From Scleroderma bovista (taxonomy: Eukaryota; Basidiomycota; Agaricomycetes; Boletales; Sclerodermataceae): 64,000 bases of DNA. Below the pieces are notes generated by a model. It did not search any database and was not told the DNA's origin. It saw nothing but the letters and a program-made list of their open reading frames with translations. Location: assembly GCA_037178675.1 (NCBI GenBank), contig JAYMGJ010000059.1:50780-114779 (forward strand), in the 5' to 3' direction. Of the stretch, positions 54,290 to 62,419 are shown in pieces. A program made the position numbers and the translations under genes. Each line of letters starts with the position of its first letter. The stretch's first letter is position 1.

Positions 54290-55741
54290 ATGACCATGAC
54301 TACGCGCTCTCGCGCTCGTACTGCTGCCGCACTCGCTGAAGAAGCAGGTGCAGTAAATGATCTCCACCTTTCTGCTGCCCAGCAAGCCCTGTCTAACCGC
54401 AGGCAACCTCCGGCTTCCGTTAGCCAATTCCGGAGCTTCACAGCTCGAAACCCCACAGCGCCTCTGACTCCGCGTCGAGACGCTGCGTCTCAGAGCCTTC
54501 GTGGTTCTGCAGACCCAGGTCGCCATGAGTCCGCCTCTGGTGATCGTTTCCCCTACCGTCGCGACCCCACTCCGGAACGTCGCGAATCCGGTCGTTTCCA
54601 ATGGTTCGGCCCTGAGGATGGTCCCGGAGATGATCCGGACGACCCCGGAGACGATAACAACAACAACAACAACAACAACAACGATGATGAATTTCTCGAC
54701 GCCGCGGAGGAGCTAGACCCTGGTCTGGCTGTCTTCCACAATCTCGCTGTCGCTGTCAACCGCCTCTCCCGCTCCTCTCGTCGTACCAGCGACTCCTCTT
54801 CCTCCCGCGCCAAGGTCCGTGAGCCGGACACCTTCGATGGCACGGACCCCAAGAAACTCCGGACCTTCTTGGTCCAGTGCGAACTATGTTTCCAGGATCG
54901 CGCCAAAGCTTTCCGCCAAGATAGGGCAAGGGTGACGTTCGCCCAGTCCTATCTAAAAGGTATGACACTGGAATGGTTCGAACCGGACCTCCTCAACTCC
55001 GGCAATCCGGCTGACCGTCCGCGCTGGATGGACAGCTGGGTCCACTTTGTCGCAGAACTCCAAAGTACCTTTGGACCTCACGACCCAGTTGCTGATGCTG
55101 AGCACCAGCTCGAGCATCTCCGGATGAAAGACTCGTACCGTGTTACACGGTACATCGTAGATTTCAACCGTCTTGCTTCGCAGGTCCAAGACTATGGAGA
55201 TGGCGCACTCCGTCGCCTATTTTATTCCGGTTTACCGGACCGTCTCAAGGATGAGATTGCACGAGTCGGGAAACCCCTGACTCTAAACGGGTTGAGAGCC
55301 CTTTGTCAAGAGATCGACGCACGCTATTGGGAGCGCAAAGACGAGATCTCCCGTACGACGAAGAGCCAGCCTACCTCGTCCACTCCCAAGCCCTCCAACT
55401 CCGGAGGCAACACCCCCAAGTCCGGTCAAGCCAAGACCGGCAACTCCCCCAGCTCCGCCAACACCTCTGGCTCGTCAAAACCGACCAGCAACCAGTCCTC
55501 GTCCGGTTCCAAACCGGACTTAACCAACAAGCTTGGTAAGGACGGGAAGCTGACTGCTGACGAGCGCAAACGGCGGCTCGAAAACAACCTCTGCATGTTC
55601 TGTGGAGGTACCGGACACTTCGCGGACAACTGTCCAAAGAAGTCCAAAAAGGCCAAGGCTCGCGCTGCGGCCGTCGCTGCTGAGTCCGGTAAAACGGACT
55701 CTACTAACTCGGGTGCCAACTCCGAGTCAAAAAAAGAGTAA
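54290..55741 (+). CDS. gag: Chromovirus Gag
   Basis: Gag forms the virus-like particle of this fungal Ty3/gypsy element. The start is taken at the ATG of MTMTTRSRARTAAAL, outside the LTR; the longer frame begins inside the LTR and is unlikely. It has 483 residues. An acidic linker contains an Asn run encoded by (AAC)n near 54656-54680. The capsid-like domain (about residues 180-350) contains DTFDGTDPKKLRTFLVQCEL and YIVDFNRLASQV. The C-terminus is Ser/Pro/Asn-rich and ends in one CCHC zinc knuckle, CMFCGGTGHFADNC (about residues 435-448). The stop at 55739-55741 directly follows an A7 run, the likely site of -1 frameshifting into pol. Confidence 0.9.
   Translation: MTMTTRSRARTAAALAEEAGAVNDLHLSAAQQALSNRRQPPASVSQFRSFTARNPTAPLTPRRDAASQSLRGSADPGRHESASGDRFPYRRDPTPERRESGRFQWFGPEDGPGDDPDDPGDDNNNNNNNNNDDEFLDAAEELDPGLAVFHNLAVAVNRLSRSSRRTSDSSSSRAKVREPDTFDGTDPKKLRTFLVQCELCFQDRAKAFRQDRARVTFAQSYLKGMTLEWFEPDLLNSGNPADRPRWMDSWVHFVAELQSTFGPHDPVADAEHQLEHLRMKDSYRVTRYIVDFNRLASQVQDYGDGALRRLFYSGLPDRLKDEIARVGKPLTLNGLRALCQEIDARYWERKDEISRTTKSQPTSSTPKPSNSGGNTPKSGQAKTGNSPSSANTSGSSKPTSNQSSSGSKPDLTNKLGKDGKLTADERKRRLENNLCMFCGGTGHFADNCPKKSKKAKARAAAVAAESGKTDSTNSGANSESKKE
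55729..55741 (+). promoter_or_regulatory. Putative -1 ribosomal frameshift site between gag and pol
   Basis: Seven A bases at 55729-55735 are read by gag as TC-A AA-A AA-A GAG TAA. This fits a slippery heptamer A-AAA-AAA four bases from the gag stop. The -1 frame stays open from here to the first ATG of pol at 55846, giving a single Gag-Pol frame. A downstream structure was not computed. Confidence 0.6.
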
Positions 55742-55845
55742 GCAGCTCCCGGCCCTCCGCACAACCGGCGAGCTGCGTTGACTCCGGAAGTGCACCCAAG
55801 GAGGCCCGCCTCAACGCGTCCGCTCTTTTCGACCCAAACTCTCTT

Positions 55846-58800
55846 ATGCCTTATGTTTCTCTTTTATCTCATGATATACCTAAAATCCGCGCACTTGTGG
55901 ACTCCGGGTCCACGCATTGCTTTGTAGATTTACAATTCGCGCACAAAAACAACCTTACCTCCTATTCCGTCTCTCCCGTCCAACTCCGGTTATTCGACGG
56001 TACATCAAACTATGTAATTACTCAAGCTATCGATTTATCAGTGCAGTTCCCCGCATCCGGTGATGTCACCCCCATGACTTTTTATCTCGCTCCGTTGGAT
56101 TCTGAATGCTCGATTGTCCTTGGACATAACTGGCTCACCCGCTATAATCCGTTGATTGACTGGGTATTGAGTAGTTTAACATTCCGGACTCTTGCAGGAA
56201 GTTTGCCAGCGCCCCCGTCGACTCCCTCTCCGGTTCTGCCCGGAAACTCTGACTCCGGCCTCTCCGGCCAGTCTACCCCAGGCCTCGTGCCATCTGTCGA
56301 CACTCCGGTTTGCAACCCTCCGCTTATCTCTCTAATCAACGCAGCAGCATTCGTGCGTGCGTGCAGTTTGGAAGGATCCACGAAGTACCAACTCCAGCTG
56401 CGTCCTGTGGACTCAGCAAAGGCCCGGTCTTCTTCTATATCAACTCCGCCGGACTTGGACATCGTCCCTCCGGAATACCGCGATTATGCGGATGTGTTCA
56501 GTAAGGCGAAAGCCTCTGAACTTCCCCCGCATCGCGATTACGATTTGAAGATCGAACTCGAAGAAGGTACTTCACCACCCCTGGGAACCCTTTACTCACT
56601 GTCTCCGGTCGAGCTCTCCGCTCTCCGGACGTTCATCGATGAGAATCTCACTACAGGTTTCATTCGCCCTACCGCTTCCTCTCACGCTGCTCCGGTCCTT
56701 TTCGTTAAAAAGAAGGACGGCTCCTTACGACTATGCGTTGACTTTAGAGGCCTTAACAAAATCACCAAGAAGGATCGCTACCCACTCCCCCTTATCTCTG
56801 ATCTATTGGACTCACCCAGCCGTGCTAAAATCTATTCCAAGATTGACCTCCGGCACGCGTACCATCTAGTCCGGATTGCTCCGGGCGATGAATGGAAGAC
56901 CGCCTTCCGTACGCGCTATGGGTCCTACGAGTGGTTAGTAATGCCCTTTGGCCTCACTAACGCCCCTGCAGCATTCCAGCGCTTTGTCAACACCGTCTTT
57001 GCTGACATGCTGGATGTCTGTGTCGTCGTGTACCTCGACGACATCCTCATCTACTCCGAGGATATGGAGTCTCACCAGCAGCATGTCCGGGAGGTACTCC
57101 GGCGACTCCGGTTACATGGCCTCTTCGCCAAACCAGAGAAGTGCGAGTTCCACTCGGACTCAGTGGAATACCTTGGCTACCGTCTATCCCCTGAAGGTCT
57201 GACTATGTCTCCGGACAAAATACAAACCATCTCTGATTGGCCTGAACCTCGTAAGGTAAAGGACATTCAGTCCTTCTTGGGATTTGCCAACTTCTACCGC
57301 CGGTTCATTTTCAACTACTCTGACATTGTGGTCCCTCTCACCCGGCTCACCCGGAAAGATGCTCCTTGGGTCTTCTCCGAGGACTGTCGACGCGCTTTCA
57401 ATGCTCTCAAGCACGCCTTCACTACCGCGCCCATACTCACTCACTTTATTCCGGACACCCCTATCATCGTGGAAACGGACGCCTCCGACTACGCAGTCGC
57501 TGGTATCCTGTCTATCACTTGCTCCGACGGAGAGATTCCTCCGGTAGCATTCTACTCCCGGACCTTGACTGCTCCGGAGCTGAACTACGACACCCACGAT
57601 AAGGAACTCCTTGCCATCTTCGAGGCATTCCGGAACTGGCGCCATTACCTTGAAGGCTCCGCCTCCCCTATTGACGTCGTCACCGACCACAAGAACCTAG
57701 AGTATTTCTCTACCTCCAAAGTCCTCTCCCGCTGGCAAGCCCGGTGGTCTGAATTTCTCTCCCAGTTTAACCTCGTCATTCGTTTCCGCCCCGGAAAACT
57801 CGGTGCCAAGCCGGACGCTCTCACTAGACGATGGGACGTCTACCCCAAAGAGGGGGATAGTGGCTACGCCCGTGTTAATCCACAGAATCTCAGGCCGGTG
57901 TTCACCCAAGAACAACTGACTAACTCCCTTCGCGCAACCATTCTAGAGTTTCCGGTCCTCCGTCGAGCAGTTGCCATCATGGACGTGGAAACACTCCACA
58001 ACGACATCTTATCTGCTCTCCCCTCAGATCCCATTGCCCAGATCCACCTCTCTGACCCTCCGGACTCTCGCTGGTCCGCAGATGAGGCAGGATTCCTCCG
58101 CCTAGATGGTCGCATCTATGTACCGGACCTGGACGGTCTCCGTCTCCGGGTACTCCGGTATCACCATGATCACCCACTCTCTGGCCACTTTGGGCAAAAC
58201 CGGACTCTGGAACTAATCCGGCGTAAGTATACCTGGCCTGGCCTCAGGACCTTCGTCAAAGACTACGTCCGGTCATGCACCTCCTGCGCTCGAGCTAAGA
58301 CACCGCGCCACCGACCCTATGGGTTACTAAAACAGCTCCCTGTCCCGGAAAGACCTTGGAACTCCATATCCATGGACTTTATAGAGCAGCTCCCTGCCTC
58401 TACCGGATTCACAGCTATCTTGGTCATAGTAGATAGGCTCTCTAAACAGGCCACCTTCATTCCTACTCACGACACCATCACTAGCCCGGAGCTCGCGAAG
58501 CTCTTCCTACTCCATGTATTCTCCAAGCACGGTGTTCCCGCCCACGTCACTTCAGATCGCGGTACCGAGTTTGTCTCCCACTTCTTCCGGTCACTCGGAA
58601 AAGCCCTCGACATGCGCCTCCACTTCACCTCCGGTTACCACCCGGAGGGCGATGGCCAGACAGAGCGATCCAACCAGACACTCGAACAGTACCTCCGCGT
58701 CTACTGCAACTACCAGCAGGACAACTGGGCGGACCTACTCCCTTTGGCGGAGTTTGCTTATAATAACGCACCTAGTGCTACCACCGGAGTCTCACCATTC

Positions 58801-59454
58801 TTCGCTAACAAAGGTTATCATCCTAACATCTCCGTCTATCCGGAGCGCGATATGACCTCTACACGGGCTCGTGACTACGCAGTCGACCTCGAGTCACTAC
58901 ATCAATATCTTCGAGAAGAAATGGCCAACGCGCAACTTCGATACCAAGGTCCGGCTGATGCCAAACGTACTCCGGCACCGGACTTCAAGGTTGGCGACCA
59001 AGTGTACGTGAAAGCCAAATACTTCCGGTCAACACGACCATCCAAAAAGCTATCAGAGAAGAACCTGGGGCCCTACACTATCATCGCGCAAGTAGGCTCC
59101 CTCTCTTTTACGCTCCGTCTTCCAGATTCCATGCGCGCAGTTCACCCCGTCTTCCATGTCTCCCAACTCGAACCGGCCATACCCAACACCATACCGGACC
59201 GGATACAACCTCCTCCGCCACCGGTCGAAGTAGATGGTGAACCGGAGTTCGAGATCGCTGAGATCCTCGACTCCAAGGTTGACCGTCGACGCAAAACGTG
59301 CAAGTTACTCTACTTGGTGCGTTGGTCCGGCTACGAAGGAACTGACGAAGAAACGTCTTGGCTACTCGCCACTGAACTAGGCAACGCTACGGAACTACTA
59401 GAAGATTATCATGTCCGGTACCCGGACAAACCCGGACCACTCGCGTCCATGTAG
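55846..59454 (+). CDS. pol: Chromovirus Pol: protease, RT, RNase H, integrase, chromodomain
   Basis: The open frame has 1202 codons from the first ATG, but it is open further upstream to the gag end in the -1 frame, so the real product is probably Gag-Pol. Visible domains are aspartic protease (ALVDSGST, Asp19), reverse transcriptase (YLDD at about 396-399), RNase H (ETDASDY near 545, TDH near 614), integrase zinc region (H-x-x-H from about 773 with CTSCARAK) and the integrase triad Asp844, Asp904 and Glu940 (35-residue spacing in the last pair). A C-terminal chromodomain (about 1134-1190, LLYLVRWSGYEGTDEETSW) would read chromatin marks and guide insertion. No internal stop or frameshift is present, so this copy could be active. 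Confidence 0.95.
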   Translation: MPYVSLLSHDIPKIRALVDSGSTHCFVDLQFAHKNNLTSYSVSPVQLRLFDGTSNYVITQAIDLSVQFPASGDVTPMTFYLAPLDSECSIVLGHNWLTRYNPLIDWVLSSLTFRTLAGSLPAPPSTPSPVLPGNSDSGLSGQSTPGLVPSVDTPVCNPPLISLINAAAFVRACSLEGSTKYQLQLRPVDSAKARSSSISTPPDLDIVPPEYRDYADVFSKAKASELPPHRDYDLKIELEEGTSPPLGTLYSLSPVELSALRTFIDENLTTGFIRPTASSHAAPVLFVKKKDGSLRLCVDFRGLNKITKKDRYPLPLISDLLDSPSRAKIYSKIDLRHAYHLVRIAPGDEWKTAFRTRYGSYEWLVMPFGLTNAPAAFQRFVNTVFADMLDVCVVVYLDDILIYSEDMESHQQHVREVLRRLRLHGLFAKPEKCEFHSDSVEYLGYRLSPEGLTMSPDKIQTISDWPEPRKVKDIQSFLGFANFYRRFIFNYSDIVVPLTRLTRKDAPWVFSEDCRRAFNALKHAFTTAPILTHFIPDTPIIVETDASDYAVAGILSITCSDGEIPPVAFYSRTLTAPELNYDTHDKELLAIFEAFRNWRHYLEGSASPIDVVTDHKNLEYFSTSKVLSRWQARWSEFLSQFNLVIRFRPGKLGAKPDALTRRWDVYPKEGDSGYARVNPQNLRPVFTQEQLTNSLRATILEFPVLRRAVAIMDVETLHNDILSALPSDPIAQIHLSDPPDSRWSADEAGFLRLDGRIYVPDLDGLRLRVLRYHHDHPLSGHFGQNRTLELIRRKYTWPGLRTFVKDYVRSCTSCARAKTPRHRPYGLLKQLPVPERPWNSISMDFIEQLPASTGFTAILVIVDRLSKQATFIPTHDTITSPELAKLFLLHVFSKHGVPAHVTSDRGTEFVSHFFRSLGKALDMRLHFTSGYHPEGDGQTERSNQTLEQYLRVYCNYQQDNWADLLPLAEFAYNNAPSATTGVSPFFANKGYHPNISVYPERDMTSTRARDYAVDLESLHQYLREEMANAQLRYQGPADAKRTPAPDFKVGDQVYVKAKYFRSTRPSKKLSEKNLGPYTIIAQVGSLSFTLRLPDSMRAVHPVFHVSQLEPAIPNTIPDRIQPPPPPVEVDGEPEFEIAEILDSKVDRRRKTCKLLYLVRWSGYEGTDEETSWLLATELGNATELLEDYHVRYPDKPGPLASM

Positions 59455-59540
59455 TATTACTCTCGCCTCCGTTTCTTTTATCTGTTTCACTCTGTCTCAA
59501 GTAATATCACTCTCCAGTCCAGTCAACTTTTCTCTTACTC

Positions 59541-59541
<1 letters not shown>

Positions 59542-59573
<32 letters not shown>
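59542..59573 (+). repeat. A32 homopolymer between pol and the antisense gene
   Basis: There are 32 consecutive A bases on the plus strand, 88 bp after the pol stop and 38 bp beyond the 3' end of the antisense gene. It marks the junction of the two convergent transcription units. Its origin (retained poly(A) tail or slippage) cannot be told from one copy. Confidence 0.9.
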
Positions 59574-59576
<3 letters not shown>

Positions 59577-59610
59577 CAGTTTCTATTTACAAGGCGCCGG
59601 ACCGGACTAC

Positions 59611-60696
59611 CTACTCTGGCGCAGGACCTTCCTGCTCCTCCAGGTCCTTCTGGAGCCCTTCCAACTCCTGGTCAATCTCCTCTGGATCGACTTCTTCGTC
59701 ACTCTCCTCCTCTGACCTGGCAAAGTCCGTCGTAAAGAACCGGCACTCCTCGAAAAAGGTTTCGAGGCCGGCGCTGAGTCGGTCGTTGGACCGGGATACA
59801 GACCGCGTGGAGTCCGCGATCCGGGCCATCTGTCCGGTCATCGCCTCCACCGCGGCTGTCAGCCGGTCCATCCGCTCCAAGAAAGGCCCGGTGTTGAAAC
59901 CGGACCTTGACCCAGATGGGCCTGCCACCTCCACAACCTCGTCGTCGTCGTTGACGACCTTCGCCAGCTTCTTCTTCTTCCGCTTTTCACCGCCTCGCGG
60001 TGACGTCGCCACCTCCTTCTCCTTCGCCTTACCCTTGCCTTTGTCCACTACCGGACCGGGACCCCCCACCTCCGGCCACTCGCACTTCTCCTTGAGGCCG
60101 GCGCACTTCATGCACGCCCGCTGTTTTGGCTTCTCCGGGTCGCGCTCGCACACTGCGCGATGCTTTGCGCAACGCACGCATCTACCAAAAGCAGTCAGCA
60201 AAACAAAAGCAGAAATAGAATAAAATAAAACCTACCGGGCCTCTCCTACCGGACGTGCCTCCGGTTCCTCCCTTGCTCTCTTCTTCGACGCCTCCTGCGC
60301 CGTTTCCTTTTGCTTGGCGGCTACCTCCACCGCCCTCTGCTTGGCAGCCACCTCCGCCACCTTTCTCTGCTCCGACTCCGCCCTCGCTTGCGATTCCGCC
60401 CTCTCCTTCTCCGCCTGCTCTCGCACCTTGCGCTCCGCCTCCTCCCTTGCCTTTCGCTCTGCCTCCGCCTTTGCACGCTCCACCTCCTCGCGTGCTCTCT
60501 TCTCTTCCGCCTCCCGACGCTGTCTCTCCTCTCTCCTCACCTGCTTGCGGCGACGACGCTCCTTCGCCTTCGCGTCGAGAACGCTCGACTCGTCCTCGCT
60601 ACCGGACAGTAGCTCCGGTGTGGTGGCCTTTGTCCAGTCCTTGGACTCGACAGTGGAAGTAGCGGCGGGGGTGGTAGGCTTGGCTGGTGCGGACAT
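59611..60696 (-). CDS. Antisense spliced gene in the chromovirus: Zn2Cys6-like, coiled-coil protein
   Basis: Exon 1 is 60696-60236 and exon 2 is 60181-59611, joined across a 54-nt GT-AG intron, about 343 residues in all. The start is the ATG of MSAPAKPTTPAATS; an upstream ATG lies inside the 3' LTR and is less likely. Residues 35-150 are a highly charged Lys/Glu/Arg/Ala helix. The exon junction sits exactly at the first cysteine of CVRC-x6-C-x11-CMKC-x6-C, which fits the Gal4-type Zn(II)2Cys6 consensus. Then come VVDKGKGKAKEKE, a basic stretch, a second short coiled coil (MDRLTAAVEAMTGQMARI) and an acidic tail. It is convergent with pol and its promoter probably lies in or near the 3' LTR. 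It may be a self-regulator of the element or a targeting factor; that is inference. The frame is intact across both exons. Confidence 0.8.
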
Positions 60697-60845
60697 GTTG
60701 GTAGAAGGCAGAAAACTGGGGGTGAAAGCAAAACCGGTCTGATCTTTATAGATCCAAAATTCGTACTCAGACAACCACTCCGGACTCCGCATTGTGTTAG
60801 GCGACCACACGACACCTCGTTGGGGCCTCATGGGTTCGGCCCCTA

Positions 60846-60857
60846 AAAGGGGGATAC
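60846..60857 (+). promoter_or_regulatory. Polypurine tract before the 3' LTR
   Basis: AAAAGGGGGA followed by TAC lies directly upstream of the 3' LTR start TGTTACG at 60858. This is the expected position and composition of the primer site for plus-strand DNA synthesis. The exact primer end is not determined. Confidence 0.65.
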
Positions 60858-61488
60858 TGTTACGACCATGTCCAACTCTGGGTCTCATCCGGTCGCTCCG
60901 GTCGCGTCGCAGCTCTCTAGCTCAACTCCGGTCGCTCGTCACTTACTCCGGTCACGGACGCGCCGATAACCTTCCGTTAAGTACGACCCTTGGTCTATAC
61001 TCCATTCACTCTTACTACACTTCGCCGTCTGCCCTGCCTTGACGTGAGTTCTCCGTGAACTCGATATATCCTATACCTTGTAGCATTTTCACCGGACCTG
61101 ACTTTATTTTATCCGGACCTGACTTTATTTTCACCAGACCTGACCTAGTCCTAACTCCGGTCATCCCTTGTCCGCTATTAGGTTGTTTACTTGTCACCGT
61201 ATGTACTCGACCCTAGTTCTACTTAGTATAAGTACCCTCCAGTTTACCTTGTACACCTCAGTCTGAAATCATCTAAGTCACTACTCCTGATCCTCTGTCC
61301 GTCTCCGTCTCTATCTCCGTCTGACCGGAACCTACGCAAGGGATCAACGCTCGCCGTCCTTGTCGTTGAATCCAAACGGTCGCAACTCCGGCCCGGGCTA
61401 ACCTCTGCCCAAACCTCTGACCTCCCCTCTCGTCCGCTTTCGTCCGGACTTGACCGGACCCCCTACCGGAGTAGACCCGGACTTGACA
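60858..61488 (+). mobile_element. 3' LTR of the Ty3/gypsy chromovirus
   Basis: This LTR is 631 bp, the same length as the 5' LTR, and starts TGTTACGACCATG and ends GGACTTGACA. Differences seen are near 60890 (CTCTGGG against CTCCGGG), near 61110 (TTTTATCC against TTTTCACC), near 61134 (CACCAG against CACCGG) and near 61325 (GACCGGAAC against GACCCGAAC). It abuts a truncated Harbinger transposase. Confidence 0.9.
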
Positions 61489-62175
61489 CAGTGCTCTCAA
61501 ATGCCCAGGCATCATGAGCAGATCCTGTTAGACCATGAGAGTAATCCACAATGCGGAGGTTTGATGGCAAATTCCCAATCTGAAAATTTATTAATAGAAG
61601 TATCCCACTAAAGAGAGAACATACCTGTAAATTGAGCCCATAGTTTGCTTTCCTGGTATAATATGCATCTCCATTAAGACCAGGTTTTGCATACAGAACC
61701 ACAATAGTTCCATCATACATGACCCAACCCTCTCGCCATGTTCCCTTGAATCCAAGGTGTTGATCTATCCAACACTTCTCAACTTCCTTCTCTGCATCAG
61801 TGGGTGGGTGCACATAGTCATCATGGAGAGACTCAATGGCAGTAAAGCACCATTTTGTATATAGCTCAACAGCACCCTCTGAGCACCCTGCAATCTGTGC
61901 AATATCCTCTACAGAGGCTCCATTGCCATATTGGCCCATTTGATAGAGGGTAACACCCAGCTGAACCTCAACAGATGCTTGTGAGTTGTTTGACTCATTG
62001 TAGAAGATTGGATGATCTTCAATCAGTGATAAGATCACTTGAAAGACTGTTGGAGAAAGATGTAGCATGCTGATGAAGCGATGGTGGTCTGATGGACTCT
62101 GGGCATATTCCCAAGCCAGGTGTAGTATCCCAGACTTTGCAACAGGGGATCGGGATTGTAGATATCAAGTTTGAT
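61489..62175 (-). pseudogene. PIF/Harbinger-type DDE transposase, C-terminus cut off by the LTR
   Basis: This is a HARBI1-like transposase of PIF/Harbinger DNA transposons. A long exon (about 62175-61627) reads HPIFYNESNNSQASVEVQLG, then QMGQYGNGASVEDIAQIAGC, then WVMYDGTIVVLYAKPGLNGD, which carries the first catalytic Asp, and AYYTRKANYGLNLQ. After an intron (donor at 61626, acceptor near 61580) the next exon (61579-61489) reads IVDYSHGLTGSAHDAWAFES, with the second Asp region, and then stops at the chromovirus 3' LTR. The third acidic residue and the C-terminus are absent. The N-terminal helix-turn-helix region appears to continue in exons up to about 62413 (CREQYIAAYILSIILRTIF). The missing half does not occur to the left of the 5' LTR. 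Confidence 0.8.
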
Positions 62176-62419
62176 GAATAGCAGTGATGGAGCTGATATC
62201 AATATTGAGTTGTTGTGCCAGGTCTTGCAGACTCTGTGTGGGCTGGAAAATTGTTCGAAGGATAATGGAGAGAATATAAGCAGCAATATACTGCTCACGG
62301 CATGAGGGGGAGGGCATGGTTTCGTGGTGTGGATGCTGTACTAGATGTGCTGTTGATTGGCATCCACAGAGTGGATTATCTAATATGTTTATGTCCCAAT
62401 ATAGTAGAAACACTGGTAA

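Noticed and set aside
60255..60742. Plus-strand open frames opposite the antisense gene
   Set aside because: They are Pro/Ser/Leu/Arg-rich translations of the complement of a Lys/Glu-rich helix; the minus strand has a proper intron and a zinc cluster, the plus strand has nothing.
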